Below are positions 7,200-15,906 of a stretch of 64,000 nucleotides of DNA, piece by piece. The notes below the pieces were generated by a model. It was not told the DNA's origin. It worked only from the letters and a program-made list of their open reading frames with translations, and searched no databases. This stretch comes from an uncultured Prevotella sp. (lineage in GTDB: Bacteria > Bacteroidota > Bacteroidia > Bacteroidales > Bacteroidaceae). Each line of letters begins with the position of its first letter. The stretch's first letter is position 1. Location: NCBI GenBank assembly GCA_937895845.1, contig CALBLK010000022.1, positions 1 through 64,000 on the forward strand. Reading direction: 5' to 3'. Both the position numbers and the translations under genes were made by a program.

Positions 7200-8180
7200 A
7201 TGGGCATTGTTCGCAGGACATACACCACAGTCAGAAATTTCTTGTTCAGCTGGCTGAACAAGGATTTTCTGATTTTTTTGTTCTTTCTGATGCTCTCGGG
7301 CATCTTCTGGCTTCAGATGACCCTTAACGAGACTTACGAGAAAGAGTTTCTCATTCCTGTGAAAATCACGGGTGTGCCTAAGAACATTGTGTTTACCACC
7401 GACGACAACGACACCGTTAAAGTCACCCTGCGCGACAAGGGCCTCCAGCTCATCAGCTATATGTACGGCGAGCGCCTTCACGCCCTGGCATTCAATTTCA
7501 AGACCTATGCCCGCAATGGCGGGCGCGGTTCGATTCCCTCCCTTGACATCCAAAAGGCTGTTTACCAGCAACTGTCAACCTCAACGAAGATAATCGCCGT
7601 GAAGCCGGACAAGGTGGAGTTTTTCTACAATTACGGCCAGCACAAGCGGGTGCCGGTGAAATTGGCGGGCAACGTTGTGCCAGAGAGCCTGTATTTCATC
7701 TCTGGATACACCTGCCAGCCGGAAAGCGTTGATGTGTATGCCATCCAGGGGCAGCTGGACAGCATACACATGGTTTACACCGAGCCGCTTAACTACACCA
7801 ATTTCCGCGACACACTGACCGTAAAGTCACGCCTTTCTGCCATCCACGGAGCCAAGATTGTGCCACGTTCGGTGACCTTGCGCTTCTATACTGATGTGCT
7901 TACAGAAGAGAGCATTGACGACGTCCCCATCCAAGGCATCAATATGCCTGAGGGCAGGGTGCTGCGCACATTTCCGTCAAAGGTGACGGTCAGCTTTGTC
8001 ACGGGCGTGAGCATCTTCCGCCGGATAGGCCCAGAAGACTTCAAGGTTGTTGTCGACTATGAGGAGATTAAGCGCAAGCCATCTGACAAGTGTACGCTTC
8101 ACCTGCGGCATGTGCCCCACGGGGTGACACGCGCCAAGCTGAGCATCCAGGAAGTGGACTACCTCATTGAGGAGGAGTAG
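7200..8180 (+). CDS. YbbR-like domain protein
   Basis: 326 residues. A single N-terminal membrane helix (about 21-43, FLIFLFFLMLSGIFWLQM) is followed by extracytoplasmic beta-rich repeats of YbbR type (IPVKITGVPKNIVF; VPVKLAGNVVPESLYFISGY; VPIQGINMPEGRVLRTFPSKV). In Firmicutes, YbbR/CdaR regulates a diadenylate cyclase; no cyclase gene is seen here, so that link is not implied. It starts 3 bases after the yajC stop and precedes coaE, an arrangement usual in Bacteroidales. Confidence 0.85.
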   Translation: MGIVRRTYTTVRNFLFSWLNKDFLIFLFFLMLSGIFWLQMTLNETYEKEFLIPVKITGVPKNIVFTTDDNDTVKVTLRDKGLQLISYMYGERLHALAFNFKTYARNGGRGSIPSLDIQKAVYQQLSTSTKIIAVKPDKVEFFYNYGQHKRVPVKLAGNVVPESLYFISGYTCQPESVDVYAIQGQLDSIHMVYTEPLNYTNFRDTLTVKSRLSAIHGAKIVPRSVTLRFYTDVLTEESIDDVPIQGINMPEGRVLRTFPSKVTVSFVTGVSIFRRIGPEDFKVVVDYEEIKRKPSDKCTLHLRHVPHGVTRAKLSIQEVDYLIEEE

Positions 8181-8200
8181 TATTTCAAACGCAGCAAGGA

Positions 8201-8830
8201 ATGGGCACACAGGTTAAGATTGGCATCACGGGCGGCATTGGCAGTGGCAAGAGTTATGTCTGCCAGCTGTTGCGGCAGCGGGGTATTGAGGTTTACGACT
8301 GTGACAGCGCTGCCAAGCGTCTGATGCGCACATCGCCCGCACTCCGCCAACAGCTGTGCCAGCTCATCGGCCCGCACGCCTATACGGACAGCGGACCTGA
8401 CAAGGCGGCTATTGCCACTTTTCTGCTGGCCTCCAAGGACAATGCCCGCGCTATCAACGCCATTGTCCATCCGGCTGTGGCCCGCGACTTCGAGCAGAGC
8501 GGGCTGCGGTGGATGGAGTGTGCCATCATGTACGAATCGGGCTTCAACAGGCTGGTCGACAAGGTGGTGGCTGTCATCGCCCCTCTGTCCACACGCATCG
8601 GCAGGATTGTCAGGCGTGACCACATCTCTCCAGAAAAGGCTCGCGAATGGATTGCCCGGCAATGGCCACAGGAGCGGGTGGCCGCCCTGGCAGACTTTAA
8701 GCTTCATAATGGCGATGGCGACAGCGTGGCGCTCGAGCTTGACCGCTGTCTCAGGGCACTCGGTGCAGGGCAAGCAAGCGGCCTTGCTGACGCGGCAAGC
8801 AAACAGCAAGAAGAATTTATCAACAGATAA
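8201..8830 (+). CDS. coaE: Dephospho-CoA kinase
   Basis: 209 residues. It catalyses the last step of CoA synthesis, phosphorylating the 3'-OH of dephospho-CoA. The P-loop GITGGIGSGKS lies at residues 8-18, followed by VYDCDSAAKRLM (CoaE CD motif), AINAIVHPAV and the lid with RIGRIVRRD. Length is normal. It is the fourth gene of the nusB operon. Confidence 0.96.
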   Translation: MGTQVKIGITGGIGSGKSYVCQLLRQRGIEVYDCDSAAKRLMRTSPALRQQLCQLIGPHAYTDSGPDKAAIATFLLASKDNARAINAIVHPAVARDFEQSGLRWMECAIMYESGFNRLVDKVVAVIAPLSTRIGRIVRRDHISPEKAREWIARQWPQERVAALADFKLHNGDGDSVALELDRCLRALGAGQASGLADAASKQQEEFINR

Positions 8831-8854
8831 GAAACAATCATAACAAGCAACAAC

Positions 8855-9316
8855 ATGTTACAGACAATTTTAGCCATTTCTGGCAAGCCCGGACTCTACA
8901 AGCTAGTGTCGCGTGGCAAGAACAGCCTCATTGTCGAGGCACTTGATGAAACCCACCGCCGCCAGCCGGCCTTTGCCACAGACCGTGTCACCTCACTGGC
9001 CGACATAGCCATGTTCACCGACACAGACGATGTGCCTCTCTACAAGGTTTTGGCCAGTCTGCGTGACTTGGAAGACGGCAAGGTGTCAGCCTTTGACTAC
9101 AGGAAAGCCCCAGCCGGCGAGCTGCGCGAGTATTTTGCCAAAGTGCTGCCAGAGTTCGACCGCGACAGAGTTCACAACAGTGACATCAAGAAACTCATTC
9201 AGTGGTACAACATCCTGATTGCCAACGGCATAAGTGACTTCGAAAAAGACATGGCACCCACCGAGGGTGACAACATTGACAACCGCAATAGCGAGGAGGC
9301 CGGCAGCGAGGAGTAA
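8855..9316 (+). CDS. DUF5606 domain protein
   Basis: 153 residues, no signal peptide or membrane segment, so probably cytosolic. The N-terminal motif ILAISGKPGLYKLVSRGKNS and the following VEALDETHRRQPAF define the Bacteroidetes DUF5606 family. A helical second part ends with KKLIQWYNILIANGISDF and an acidic tail. It is regularly the last gene after coaE. The N-terminal small-barrel look is suggestive of binding but the function is unknown. Confidence 0.88.
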   Translation: MLQTILAISGKPGLYKLVSRGKNSLIVEALDETHRRQPAFATDRVTSLADIAMFTDTDDVPLYKVLASLRDLEDGKVSAFDYRKAPAGELREYFAKVLPEFDRDRVHNSDIKKLIQWYNILIANGISDFEKDMAPTEGDNIDNRNSEEAGSEE

Positions 9317-9336
9317 CAGGCCAGCTTTCACACATC

Positions 9337-9389
9337 TATACAGTGCAAGCGGGGAGCGACTGGCAGTCGCTCCCCGCTTGCACTGTATA
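9337..9389. terminator. Bidirectional terminator hairpin
   Basis: The 25 bases at 9337-9361 pair perfectly with 9365-9389 around a 3-base loop. It lies between the convergent DUF5606 and outer-membrane protein genes and can serve both. Confidence 0.9.
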
Positions 9390-9406
9390 TGTGATGCCCT
9401 GCATTC

Positions 9407-12370
9407 TCAGAAACGGCCGCCAAAGCCGCCTCCACCGAAGCCACCGCCACGACCACCGCGGCCACCGCGATTGCCACGGCCCTCAGGCCCGCCAGGAGGA
9501 GGCATTCCCGGCCCCCTTCTCATCTCCCGCCGCGCCTCCTTGCTGCCAAAGAGGTTCATGCGGTAGATGACATGAAGCATGGCATAGTTCGTGATTGAGT
9601 TGTACTGCGTGTCGCTTCGCTGCATCGCAGAAATAGAGCGGCTGAAGTTCGACTGTCTCTGCAACAGGTCATAGAACTGAAGCGTAAACGTAAGGCTGTT
9701 GCCCCTGAGGAAGCTCTGGCTTATCTGCGCGTTCCATATCAGTTCGTTGGTATTCACCGAAGCGTCATTGTAGCCCCGGCGACTGTTCATGTTGAGGTCA
9801 GTGGCCAGTGTCATGTTCCATGGCAGACGAACGTTGGCGTTAAATCCATACGAATAGTCCCAGGTGTCAAGGTTGGCCGTTGGCTGCAGCTCATTGCTGG
9901 CATGCCTGTATCTCACCGAGCCATTGGGTTCAACCTCCAGCCAGTCGTTGCGGAAACTGAAGCCCAGCCGCTCGTACAGTTGCAAGTCCTTGGTGTAGTT
10001 TTTCTGCGAGGACGAACTTCTGTTCAGGGTGACATAGCCCACGTTGTTGGCATACCTCACCTCTGAGGTTGAGTTCATGCTGAAGAACCCCGCCGTGTCA
10101 ATGGCCGTGTTAAACATCACGTTGCCCTGGATGTTCCAGTTGCCGTTGATGTTCACGGGTTGCGTTGTCCGTCCGCCAGTCTCGGGATGGTAGGTTACCA
10201 TGTTACTGATGGAGTTGCGTGTTGTCTGGTAGTTCAGAAACACGCTGACAAACTGCTGGCGGCTCTGTATATAGTTGTTGTAGTTGGCCCACAGGCGGTT
10301 GGTGAACGCCGGTTTCAGGCCCGGGTTACCCTTTGTCACGTAGAGGGGGTCGCTGTTGTCGCTGATGGGCAGCAGCTGGGTCATGCTGGGCTGGCTTGTC
10401 GTTCCGCGGTAGTTCAGGCGCAACTGGCTCACCTTTGATATTTTCCAGCGGAAATTCACCGTCGGAGTGATGTTGGTAACGTTGCGTGTGGCCACGGTGT
10501 CGGTTTTCAGATAGCGGTAGGTGAACTCTGTCCGCTGCGGCATCACCGTCACACCTACATTGAAGTTGTAGGCCTGGCGGATGACGCGGAGCATCAGTTC
10601 AATGTCATGGATGTAGTTTTTGTATTGTGAGAACCGGCTCAGGTCACTGTCGTAATAGTCGGTATAAGGGTTGTCCAGCCGTCCGAGATAGCCGCTCCAG
10701 TTGCGGTAGCCGTGCCCCACGCCGCCAAAGAAGCCTTCGCCAAGATTGCTGAAGTCATACGTAGAGCGGTCGCTCTTGGTGTATTTGTATTGGAACTCAT
10801 AGCTGAGCTGAAGGAACGTGGCCTTCATGATAGGCTCGCTGTAAGTGAAGCGGCCGCTGTAGTTGTAGTTCTTCTGCGGAGTAAGGTTATAGCGGTTGGT
10901 CTGATAGGTTGAATCGGGCCTGGGGCGGTTCTCGTTCTCGTAGATGTGCACATCATTCATCGACAGGCTCTTGCTGTCATTCTTGCTGTAATTGCCTTGC
11001 ACCTGCACCGTGAGGTTGCGCCCCTTGTTGCCCAGTCTGCGGTTGTATTGCAGCGTTCCGCCAACATTCTTGTTTTCCGAGTATGACAGCGAGCGGTTGG
11101 CCCGGCTGTTCACCATGAGCTGCTTCTCGTCCATGATGTCAAAGGCCTCCTGCGACAACGGTTCGGCTGCGTAAAGGTAAGGGTCTTCGATAAATGTGGC
11201 CGACTGCCCATAGGAGAAGCCGTCACTGGTGGAAAAGCTCAGCGTTGGCCGGAACGAAATGTTGGTCATGGTGTCGGGTGTCCACTCCAGCCGCATCTGC
11301 GCATTCCAGTTGTTTCCACGCGAATAGCTTTGGTTAAGACTGTTTGAAAACGACCCCTGCGTGTTCACAAAGCTTTCGGTCGATGATTTGGTCCTCGTGT
11401 CGCCATCGGAGTGGTTCCACCTCACGCTGCCGTCCAACTTGAGGACATCTTTCTTCTCATAGTTCATGTTGACACCCAGCATTTTCGAAGAGTTCAGTCC
11501 GCCACGTCCACCGCCAAAGCGTCCCCCTCCTCCGGGGAACCCCCTGTCGCTCACGTTGTTGGCGTTGCCAAAAGCCATCAGGCGGAGCTTGCTGTCAAAC
11601 CGCGCCGCCATGAGCCTTGCCGCATAGCGGTTCTCCGTGCCGGCCGAAACGTCATTGTTGGTAAAGAAGCCCTTGTTCATCCCCTTTTTGACGCCAAAGT
11701 CAAGCACGGTCTGCTCGTTGCCATCGTCAATGCCGCTCACCCTGGCCAGGTCGCTCTTCTGGTCGTATGCCTTGACCCGCTCAACGATAGAGGTGGGCAG
11801 GTTTTTCATGGCCGTCTTTGTGTCACCGGTCATAAACTCCTTGCCGTCAACAAGAATCTTCTTCACCTCCTTGCCATTGATGGTAATCTTGCCGTCATCG
11901 TCCACCTGCGCTCCGGGCAGCCGCTTCACCAGCTCCTCAACCACCGAGCCCTCGGGCGTGCGGTAGGCTGCGGCGTTATAAACAAAGGTGTCCTCCTTCA
12001 GGGTGACCTTGGCTACCTGCTTGGTGATGGTCGCCCCCTCGAGCATGATGGCATCCACCTTGAGCGGCAGCGTGCCCAGTGCCACATTCTTGCCGCCGCT
12101 CACGGTGATGTCGCGCGTGTAGCTCTTGAAACCCACACAGGTCACCCTCAGGATATACTTCCCGTCGGCCGGGGCCTTGACAGCAAAGCTGCCGTCAGTT
12201 GCCGTGAGCACACCAGCCACCATCGAACTGTCCGTTTTCAACAGCTTGATGGTTGTCGAGGCAAGCGCCTCTTTCGAATCGTCCTCAACAACTTTGCCCG
12301 TTATCGTGCGCTGGGCATACGCAGACATGGCCATAACAGTGACGGCCAGCACCAGTAGAAATTTTCTCAT
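9407..12370 (-). CDS. Outer-membrane beta-barrel protein with carboxypeptidase-like regulatory domain
   Basis: 987 residues from the ATG at 12370 (MRKFLLVLAVTV..AYAQ), which gives a clean Sec signal; the upstream in-frame ATG at 12394 is less likely. Next comes a CarboxypepD_reg-like domain (TITGKVVEDDSKEALASTTI; about 25-110), then a plug-like region (EGSVVEELVKRLPGAQVDDD; ITINGKEVKKILVDGKEF), then a long barrel of the outer-membrane beta-barrel family 3, related to TonB-dependent receptors. No SusD partner is adjacent and no substrate is evident. The last 35 residues are Gly/Arg/Pro-rich before a terminal Phe, which is unusual; a second Gly-rich stretch (GFPGGGGRFGGGRGG) lies near residue 285. 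Confidence 0.9.
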   Translation of the reverse strand: MRKFLLVLAVTVMAMSAYAQRTITGKVVEDDSKEALASTTIKLLKTDSSMVAGVLTATDGSFAVKAPADGKYILRVTCVGFKSYTRDITVSGGKNVALGTLPLKVDAIMLEGATITKQVAKVTLKEDTFVYNAAAYRTPEGSVVEELVKRLPGAQVDDDGKITINGKEVKKILVDGKEFMTGDTKTAMKNLPTSIVERVKAYDQKSDLARVSGIDDGNEQTVLDFGVKKGMNKGFFTNNDVSAGTENRYAARLMAARFDSKLRLMAFGNANNVSDRGFPGGGGRFGGGRGGLNSSKMLGVNMNYEKKDVLKLDGSVRWNHSDGDTRTKSSTESFVNTQGSFSNSLNQSYSRGNNWNAQMRLEWTPDTMTNISFRPTLSFSTSDGFSYGQSATFIEDPYLYAAEPLSQEAFDIMDEKQLMVNSRANRSLSYSENKNVGGTLQYNRRLGNKGRNLTVQVQGNYSKNDSKSLSMNDVHIYENENRPRPDSTYQTNRYNLTPQKNYNYSGRFTYSEPIMKATFLQLSYEFQYKYTKSDRSTYDFSNLGEGFFGGVGHGYRNWSGYLGRLDNPYTDYYDSDLSRFSQYKNYIHDIELMLRVIRQAYNFNVGVTVMPQRTEFTYRYLKTDTVATRNVTNITPTVNFRWKISKVSQLRLNYRGTTSQPSMTQLLPISDNSDPLYVTKGNPGLKPAFTNRLWANYNNYIQSRQQFVSVFLNYQTTRNSISNMVTYHPETGGRTTQPVNINGNWNIQGNVMFNTAIDTAGFFSMNSTSEVRYANNVGYVTLNRSSSSQKNYTKDLQLYERLGFSFRNDWLEVEPNGSVRYRHASNELQPTANLDTWDYSYGFNANVRLPWNMTLATDLNMNSRRGYNDASVNTNELIWNAQISQSFLRGNSLTFTLQFYDLLQRQSNFSRSISAMQRSDTQYNSITNYAMLHVIYRMNLFGSKEARREMRRGPGMPPPGGPEGRGNRGGRGGRGGGFGGGGFGGRF

Positions 12371-12532
12371 ATCTTGTTTCCAGTTTTTTATCATTGGCTT
12401 TCGGACACCTTTATGACGGCCAAGTGACTGTAAAGTTTAACACGTATGACAAAATTAAATGTATTTTCTACAATTCAAAAGGTTTCTCCTTACGAAGCGA
12501 CCGTTTTATATGGCTTTTTGCAAGGAATTATG

Positions 12533-12540
12533 TAACTTTG
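12533..12540 (+). promoter_or_regulatory. -7 box of aroB
   Basis: TAACTTTG 41 bases before the aroB ATG matches the Bacteroidetes -7 consensus; no clear -33 box at the expected spacing. Confidence 0.55.
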
Positions 12541-12580
12541 CCAGCAAGCAAGTTTTTGAGCACCTTACCTATAAATAAAT

Positions 12581-13633
12581 ATGGAGAAACAGCAAATCAT
12601 CCACTCCACCAACCTGGCTGACAGTCTGGGCACGGCCATCGCACAGTGCGCTTGCGACCGCCTGTTTGTTCTTCTTGACGAAACCACCGCCCGCCTCTGC
12701 TGGCCGCTGGTCGGCCACCTTGACTGCATGCGAGGGGCGCAAACAATTGTGATTGGCGCCACCGACAGCCACAAAAACATTGAGTCGCTCGGACACGTGT
12801 GGACTGAGCTGGGCCGCCTTGGAGGCACGCGCCACTCGCTGCTGGTCAACATTGGCGGCGGCATGGTGACCGACCTCGGCGGTTTTGCCGCTTCAACGTT
12901 CAAGCGTGGCATCAGCTATATCAACATTCCCACCACCCTGCTGTCGATGGTCGACGCCTCGGTGGGCGGAAAGACGGGCATCAACTGGAACGGACTGAAG
13001 AACGAGGTCGGGGTGTTCAACAACGCGCGCTGCGTGATTCTCGACACAGCGTTTCTCAAGACGATGGACTCGGCCAACCTCTGCTCGGGCTATGCAGAGA
13101 TGCTCAAGCACGGCTTGATCAGCGACAGCCGGATGCTGGGCGAACTGTTAGGTTTCGACATCCTGTCGCCCGACCTCGGCCAACTGGGCCGAATGGTGGC
13201 CGACTCTGTGGCGGTCAAAGAGCGTATTGTACTCGAAGACCCCACCGAGCAGGACATCCGCAAGGCCCTGAACCTCGGCCACACGGTGGGCCATGCCATT
13301 GAGTCGCTGGCCCTCCGGCGCAGCCCCATCCTTCACGGCTACGCAGTGGCCTACGGACTGGTGTGCGAACTTTACCTGAGTGCCAAGAAGACAGGTTTCC
13401 CCACCGACACGCTCAGACAGGCCGTGAACTACATACACACCCATTACGGCAGGTATGACTTTACGTGCGATGACTATCCTGCGCTCTTGGAACTGATGAC
13501 GCACGACAAGAAGAACACAGCGGGCACCATCAACTTCACCCTGCTTGGCGGCGTTGGCGACATCCGCATCAACCAGACAGCCTCCAGGGAGGACATCCTT
13601 GAAGCGCTTGACTTTTACAGGGAGGGCGAGTGA
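12581..13633 (+). CDS. aroB: 3-dehydroquinate synthase
   Basis: 350 residues. It converts DAHP to 3-dehydroquinate, the second step of the shikimate pathway, using NAD and a divalent metal. Visible motifs: GGGMVTDLGGFAASTFKRGI (nucleotide binding), IPTTLLSMVDASVGGKTGIN, and metal-ligand regions EMLKHGLI, LNLGHTVGHAIE and LHGYAVAYG. It stands alone on the plus strand between two minus-strand genes. The 131-bp gap after it contains a G8 run (13708-13715) but no gene. Confidence 0.97.
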   Translation: MEKQQIIHSTNLADSLGTAIAQCACDRLFVLLDETTARLCWPLVGHLDCMRGAQTIVIGATDSHKNIESLGHVWTELGRLGGTRHSLLVNIGGGMVTDLGGFAASTFKRGISYINIPTTLLSMVDASVGGKTGINWNGLKNEVGVFNNARCVILDTAFLKTMDSANLCSGYAEMLKHGLISDSRMLGELLGFDILSPDLGQLGRMVADSVAVKERIVLEDPTEQDIRKALNLGHTVGHAIESLALRRSPILHGYAVAYGLVCELYLSAKKTGFPTDTLRQAVNYIHTHYGRYDFTCDDYPALLELMTHDKKNTAGTINFTLLGGVGDIRINQTASREDILEALDFYREGE

Positions 13634-13764
13634 ACAACCGTCCTCCCCGCCCACGCCCCCATGCCCCTCAACGAAGTTTCTTGCTGACTGGCAATGTCAT
13701 TGACAGCGGGGGGGGCGTCAAGGTGCGCGTCAAGTTGTCAGTCATCAGCTTTGCTGCGGAGTGT

Positions 13765-15417
13765 CTATAATGAGGCGATGATGGCTTCCCAGTCCTTGGC
13801 TGCCCCCTTTCGTTTGAAAGCGCGCATATAGAGCTTGCTCCTTGACGAGGTGAGTGCGGATGACGTGAAGTGCTGGAGCGTGCAGATGGTCTGGTAAGGC
13901 ACCTTGGCTTTCAGCAGCCAGCAGGTACGCTGGTCGTGGAGACTCATCTTGCACAGGTCGGCCAACTTGTTGTTAAAATCAGGGTATGCGGTGTTGATGG
14001 CGTGGTTGAGCTGCGTCCAATCCTTCTCGCTGAACCAAACCTTTCCTTGCGGATTGTTGACCGTCTGCTTGAGACGCGCACCTATCGGACTGTTCTCAAA
14101 GGCTGCATCCTCCGGTCGGACAGATGTGGCCTGCATCTCCATCCGCTCGATGAGCAGGTTGTACTTGTCCAGTTTGTATTGCAACTCTTTCCGCTCTTTC
14201 CGTATATACTTGACAAGAAACATCACCATGAGACTGACAACCGTGGCAAGCAGCGACAAAAGAACAATGACGTAAGTCTTGTGCTCACTCTCCTCTCGCA
14301 GCCGCTCGTTCTCACGTTCCCGGATACTGTAATCATAAAAATCACTCTTTTGCTTGATGGCCTGTATGGAGGTGACTGCAAAGATGGAGTCAACAATCGT
14401 CTCGTACAGTCTGAGGTGCCGCTGTGCCAGTCTGAAATCTTCCTGCCGCATGGCATAGTTGGCCAACTCCCTGTGTGCCATCTTTTGTGCGGGAAGAATG
14501 CCATACACAGTCAGCTTCCGATAGAAATACAGGGCAGAGTCAATCCTCCCTATCCTTGCATACAGACGTGCAGCAACCGAGAATATGGCATTTCTGTCCT
14601 GCTTGTCGTTGTAGTCCAGCCCTTTTCTCAGATAACTCATGGCCTGTCTGTAGTCCCTGCTTCTGACATAGTGGCCTGCCAGCTGTACGGATATGCCAGC
14701 CTCCATCTCCGTGTTATGGAGCTGCTGCGCCAGATGCAGCGCTTTGACGAGATAAGACTGTGCGGAGTCTGTCATCTGCTTATTCTCGTATGCAGTGCCG
14801 ATGTCGCGCAGGGTGAAAACACGTGACAGACTGTCTTTAGTGGCCACACAGCACGAGTCGGCCCTCTTGAACATCTCAATGGCCTTGTCCTCAAGCCAGA
14901 GTGCCTTGAAGATATACCCTAATTGGTTGTATGTCCTTCCACGCAACTCGGTGTCCTCTTTGGGAATGGCGTCAAGGGCTTTCTGAAAATAGTCCATGGC
15001 CCGGGGATAGTCATTCATTGACTTATAAGTCTTTCCGGCATAATAAAAGGTCTCACTGAGCATCTTACCGTCAGTCCCCCTGCGCTCGCAGAAGTCAATG
15101 ACAGGGCGGATAAGGGTGTCTGTGGTGAAACCGTGATAACCGAAGACCAAAGCCTTGGCCTTGATGAGCCGCCAGCGCATCCGCTCCTCCTCACTGCCCA
15201 TGGCGATGGAGTCGGCCAGGCTGGCCAGTATGCTGTCGGACTTCTGGCTGTTGACCGCAGCCATGCTGTCGGCCATGTCAAGTCTGTACTTGAACCTGTG
15301 GCGGTCGCACCCCACGGCCATGACAGCCAAGAAGATGATGAAAATAAGGTTTGGCAGGGCACGGACGCGCTTGGTTAAGGAGAAATGGCGGGGTGGTTTC
15401 ATGCTTGGTGTTGTCAT
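13765..15417 (-). CDS. TPR lipoprotein-like regulator with C-terminal HTH-like domain
   Basis: 550 residues. The N-terminus has a hydrophobic signal with a possible lipobox (MAVGC). Residues about 80-330 contain TPR-like helical pairs (YPRAMDYFQKALDAIP; AIEMFKRADSC; YRQAMSYLRKGLDYND). A membrane helix (about 385-405, VIVLLSLLATVVSLMVMFLV) is followed by a coiled coil and a C-terminal helical domain resembling the LuxR-like/HTH end of Bacteroidetes TPR regulators (FNNKLADLCKMSLHDQRTC). It probably senses outside the cytoplasm and binds DNA inside; if so the lipobox Cys is not processed. Start could be 15402. It could regulate the operons at 15.9-20 kb; this is inference. Confidence 0.75.
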   Translation of the reverse strand: MTTPSMKPPRHFSLTKRVRALPNLIFIIFLAVMAVGCDRHRFKYRLDMADSMAAVNSQKSDSILASLADSIAMGSEEERMRWRLIKAKALVFGYHGFTTDTLIRPVIDFCERRGTDGKMLSETFYYAGKTYKSMNDYPRAMDYFQKALDAIPKEDTELRGRTYNQLGYIFKALWLEDKAIEMFKRADSCCVATKDSLSRVFTLRDIGTAYENKQMTDSAQSYLVKALHLAQQLHNTEMEAGISVQLAGHYVRSRDYRQAMSYLRKGLDYNDKQDRNAIFSVAARLYARIGRIDSALYFYRKLTVYGILPAQKMAHRELANYAMRQEDFRLAQRHLRLYETIVDSIFAVTSIQAIKQKSDFYDYSIRERENERLREESEHKTYVIVLLSLLATVVSLMVMFLVKYIRKERKELQYKLDKYNLLIERMEMQATSVRPEDAAFENSPIGARLKQTVNNPQGKVWFSEKDWTQLNHAINTAYPDFNNKLADLCKMSLHDQRTCWLLKAKVPYQTICTLQHFTSSALTSSRSKLYMRAFKRKGAAKDWEAIIASL

Positions 15418-15447
15418 GGATAGAACAGGTTAACTATGAAATTGTTA

Positions 15448-15455
15448 CAAACATA
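15448..15455 (-). promoter_or_regulatory. -7 box of the TPR regulator
   Basis: TATGTTTG on the minus strand, 30 bases before the start codon. No -33 box at good spacing. Confidence 0.4.
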
Positions 15456-15540
15456 AACAGAAAAACTGACAATATACACATATCATATCTATATTATGGT
15501 TGAATCGAACACTATTTATGCAAATCCAACATACACTCTT

Positions 15541-15906
15541 TTATTTTGAAGCATATTCTTCTTGTAGCACTCGCTCAGCCTCTTGCTTGATTCGCGCCAC
15601 CTTGTCGGTGGGGTGTTTCACAGAAATCTCAGCAATCCACTTGGCCATTCCAACAACTTTCTCACGTTCCCCCATTTGCCGGTACAGTCTCATGAGTAGT
15701 ATTTTTGGCGACAGTTTTCCTGGCAACATATAGCAGACTGTGTTCAACTGTCTGACGGCCCCTGCTGTGTCACCGACACAGGCCTTGCATTGGGCCGACC
15801 GGATGAGTGTTCCCGGTGCCGAAGTGTATCTCAGTGCCTCCCCATAACAGACCACAGCAGTATGCCAATTTGCATTTTTCTCATGACAGGCTGCCAGATA
15901 TCGCAC
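15541..15906 (-). pseudogene. 3' remnant of a TPR-tailed O-antigen-ligase-like gene
   Basis: The frame encodes about 121 residues with no plausible start (GTG preceded directly by a stop). The sequence (YLAACHEKNANWHTAVVCYG; LPGKLSPKILLMRLYRQMG; ARIKQEAERVLQEEY) resembles the C-terminal TPR tail of Bacteroidetes O-antigen-ligase-like membrane proteins. No membrane part remains. Its 5' end overlaps in another frame the abrupt end of the upstream transglutaminase gene, which fits a deletion joining two genes. Family assignment is from memory of these tails. Confidence 0.6.

Noticed and set aside
13708..13715. G8 tract between aroB and the TPR regulator
   Set aside because: Intergenic, between convergent genes, away from any promoter seen.
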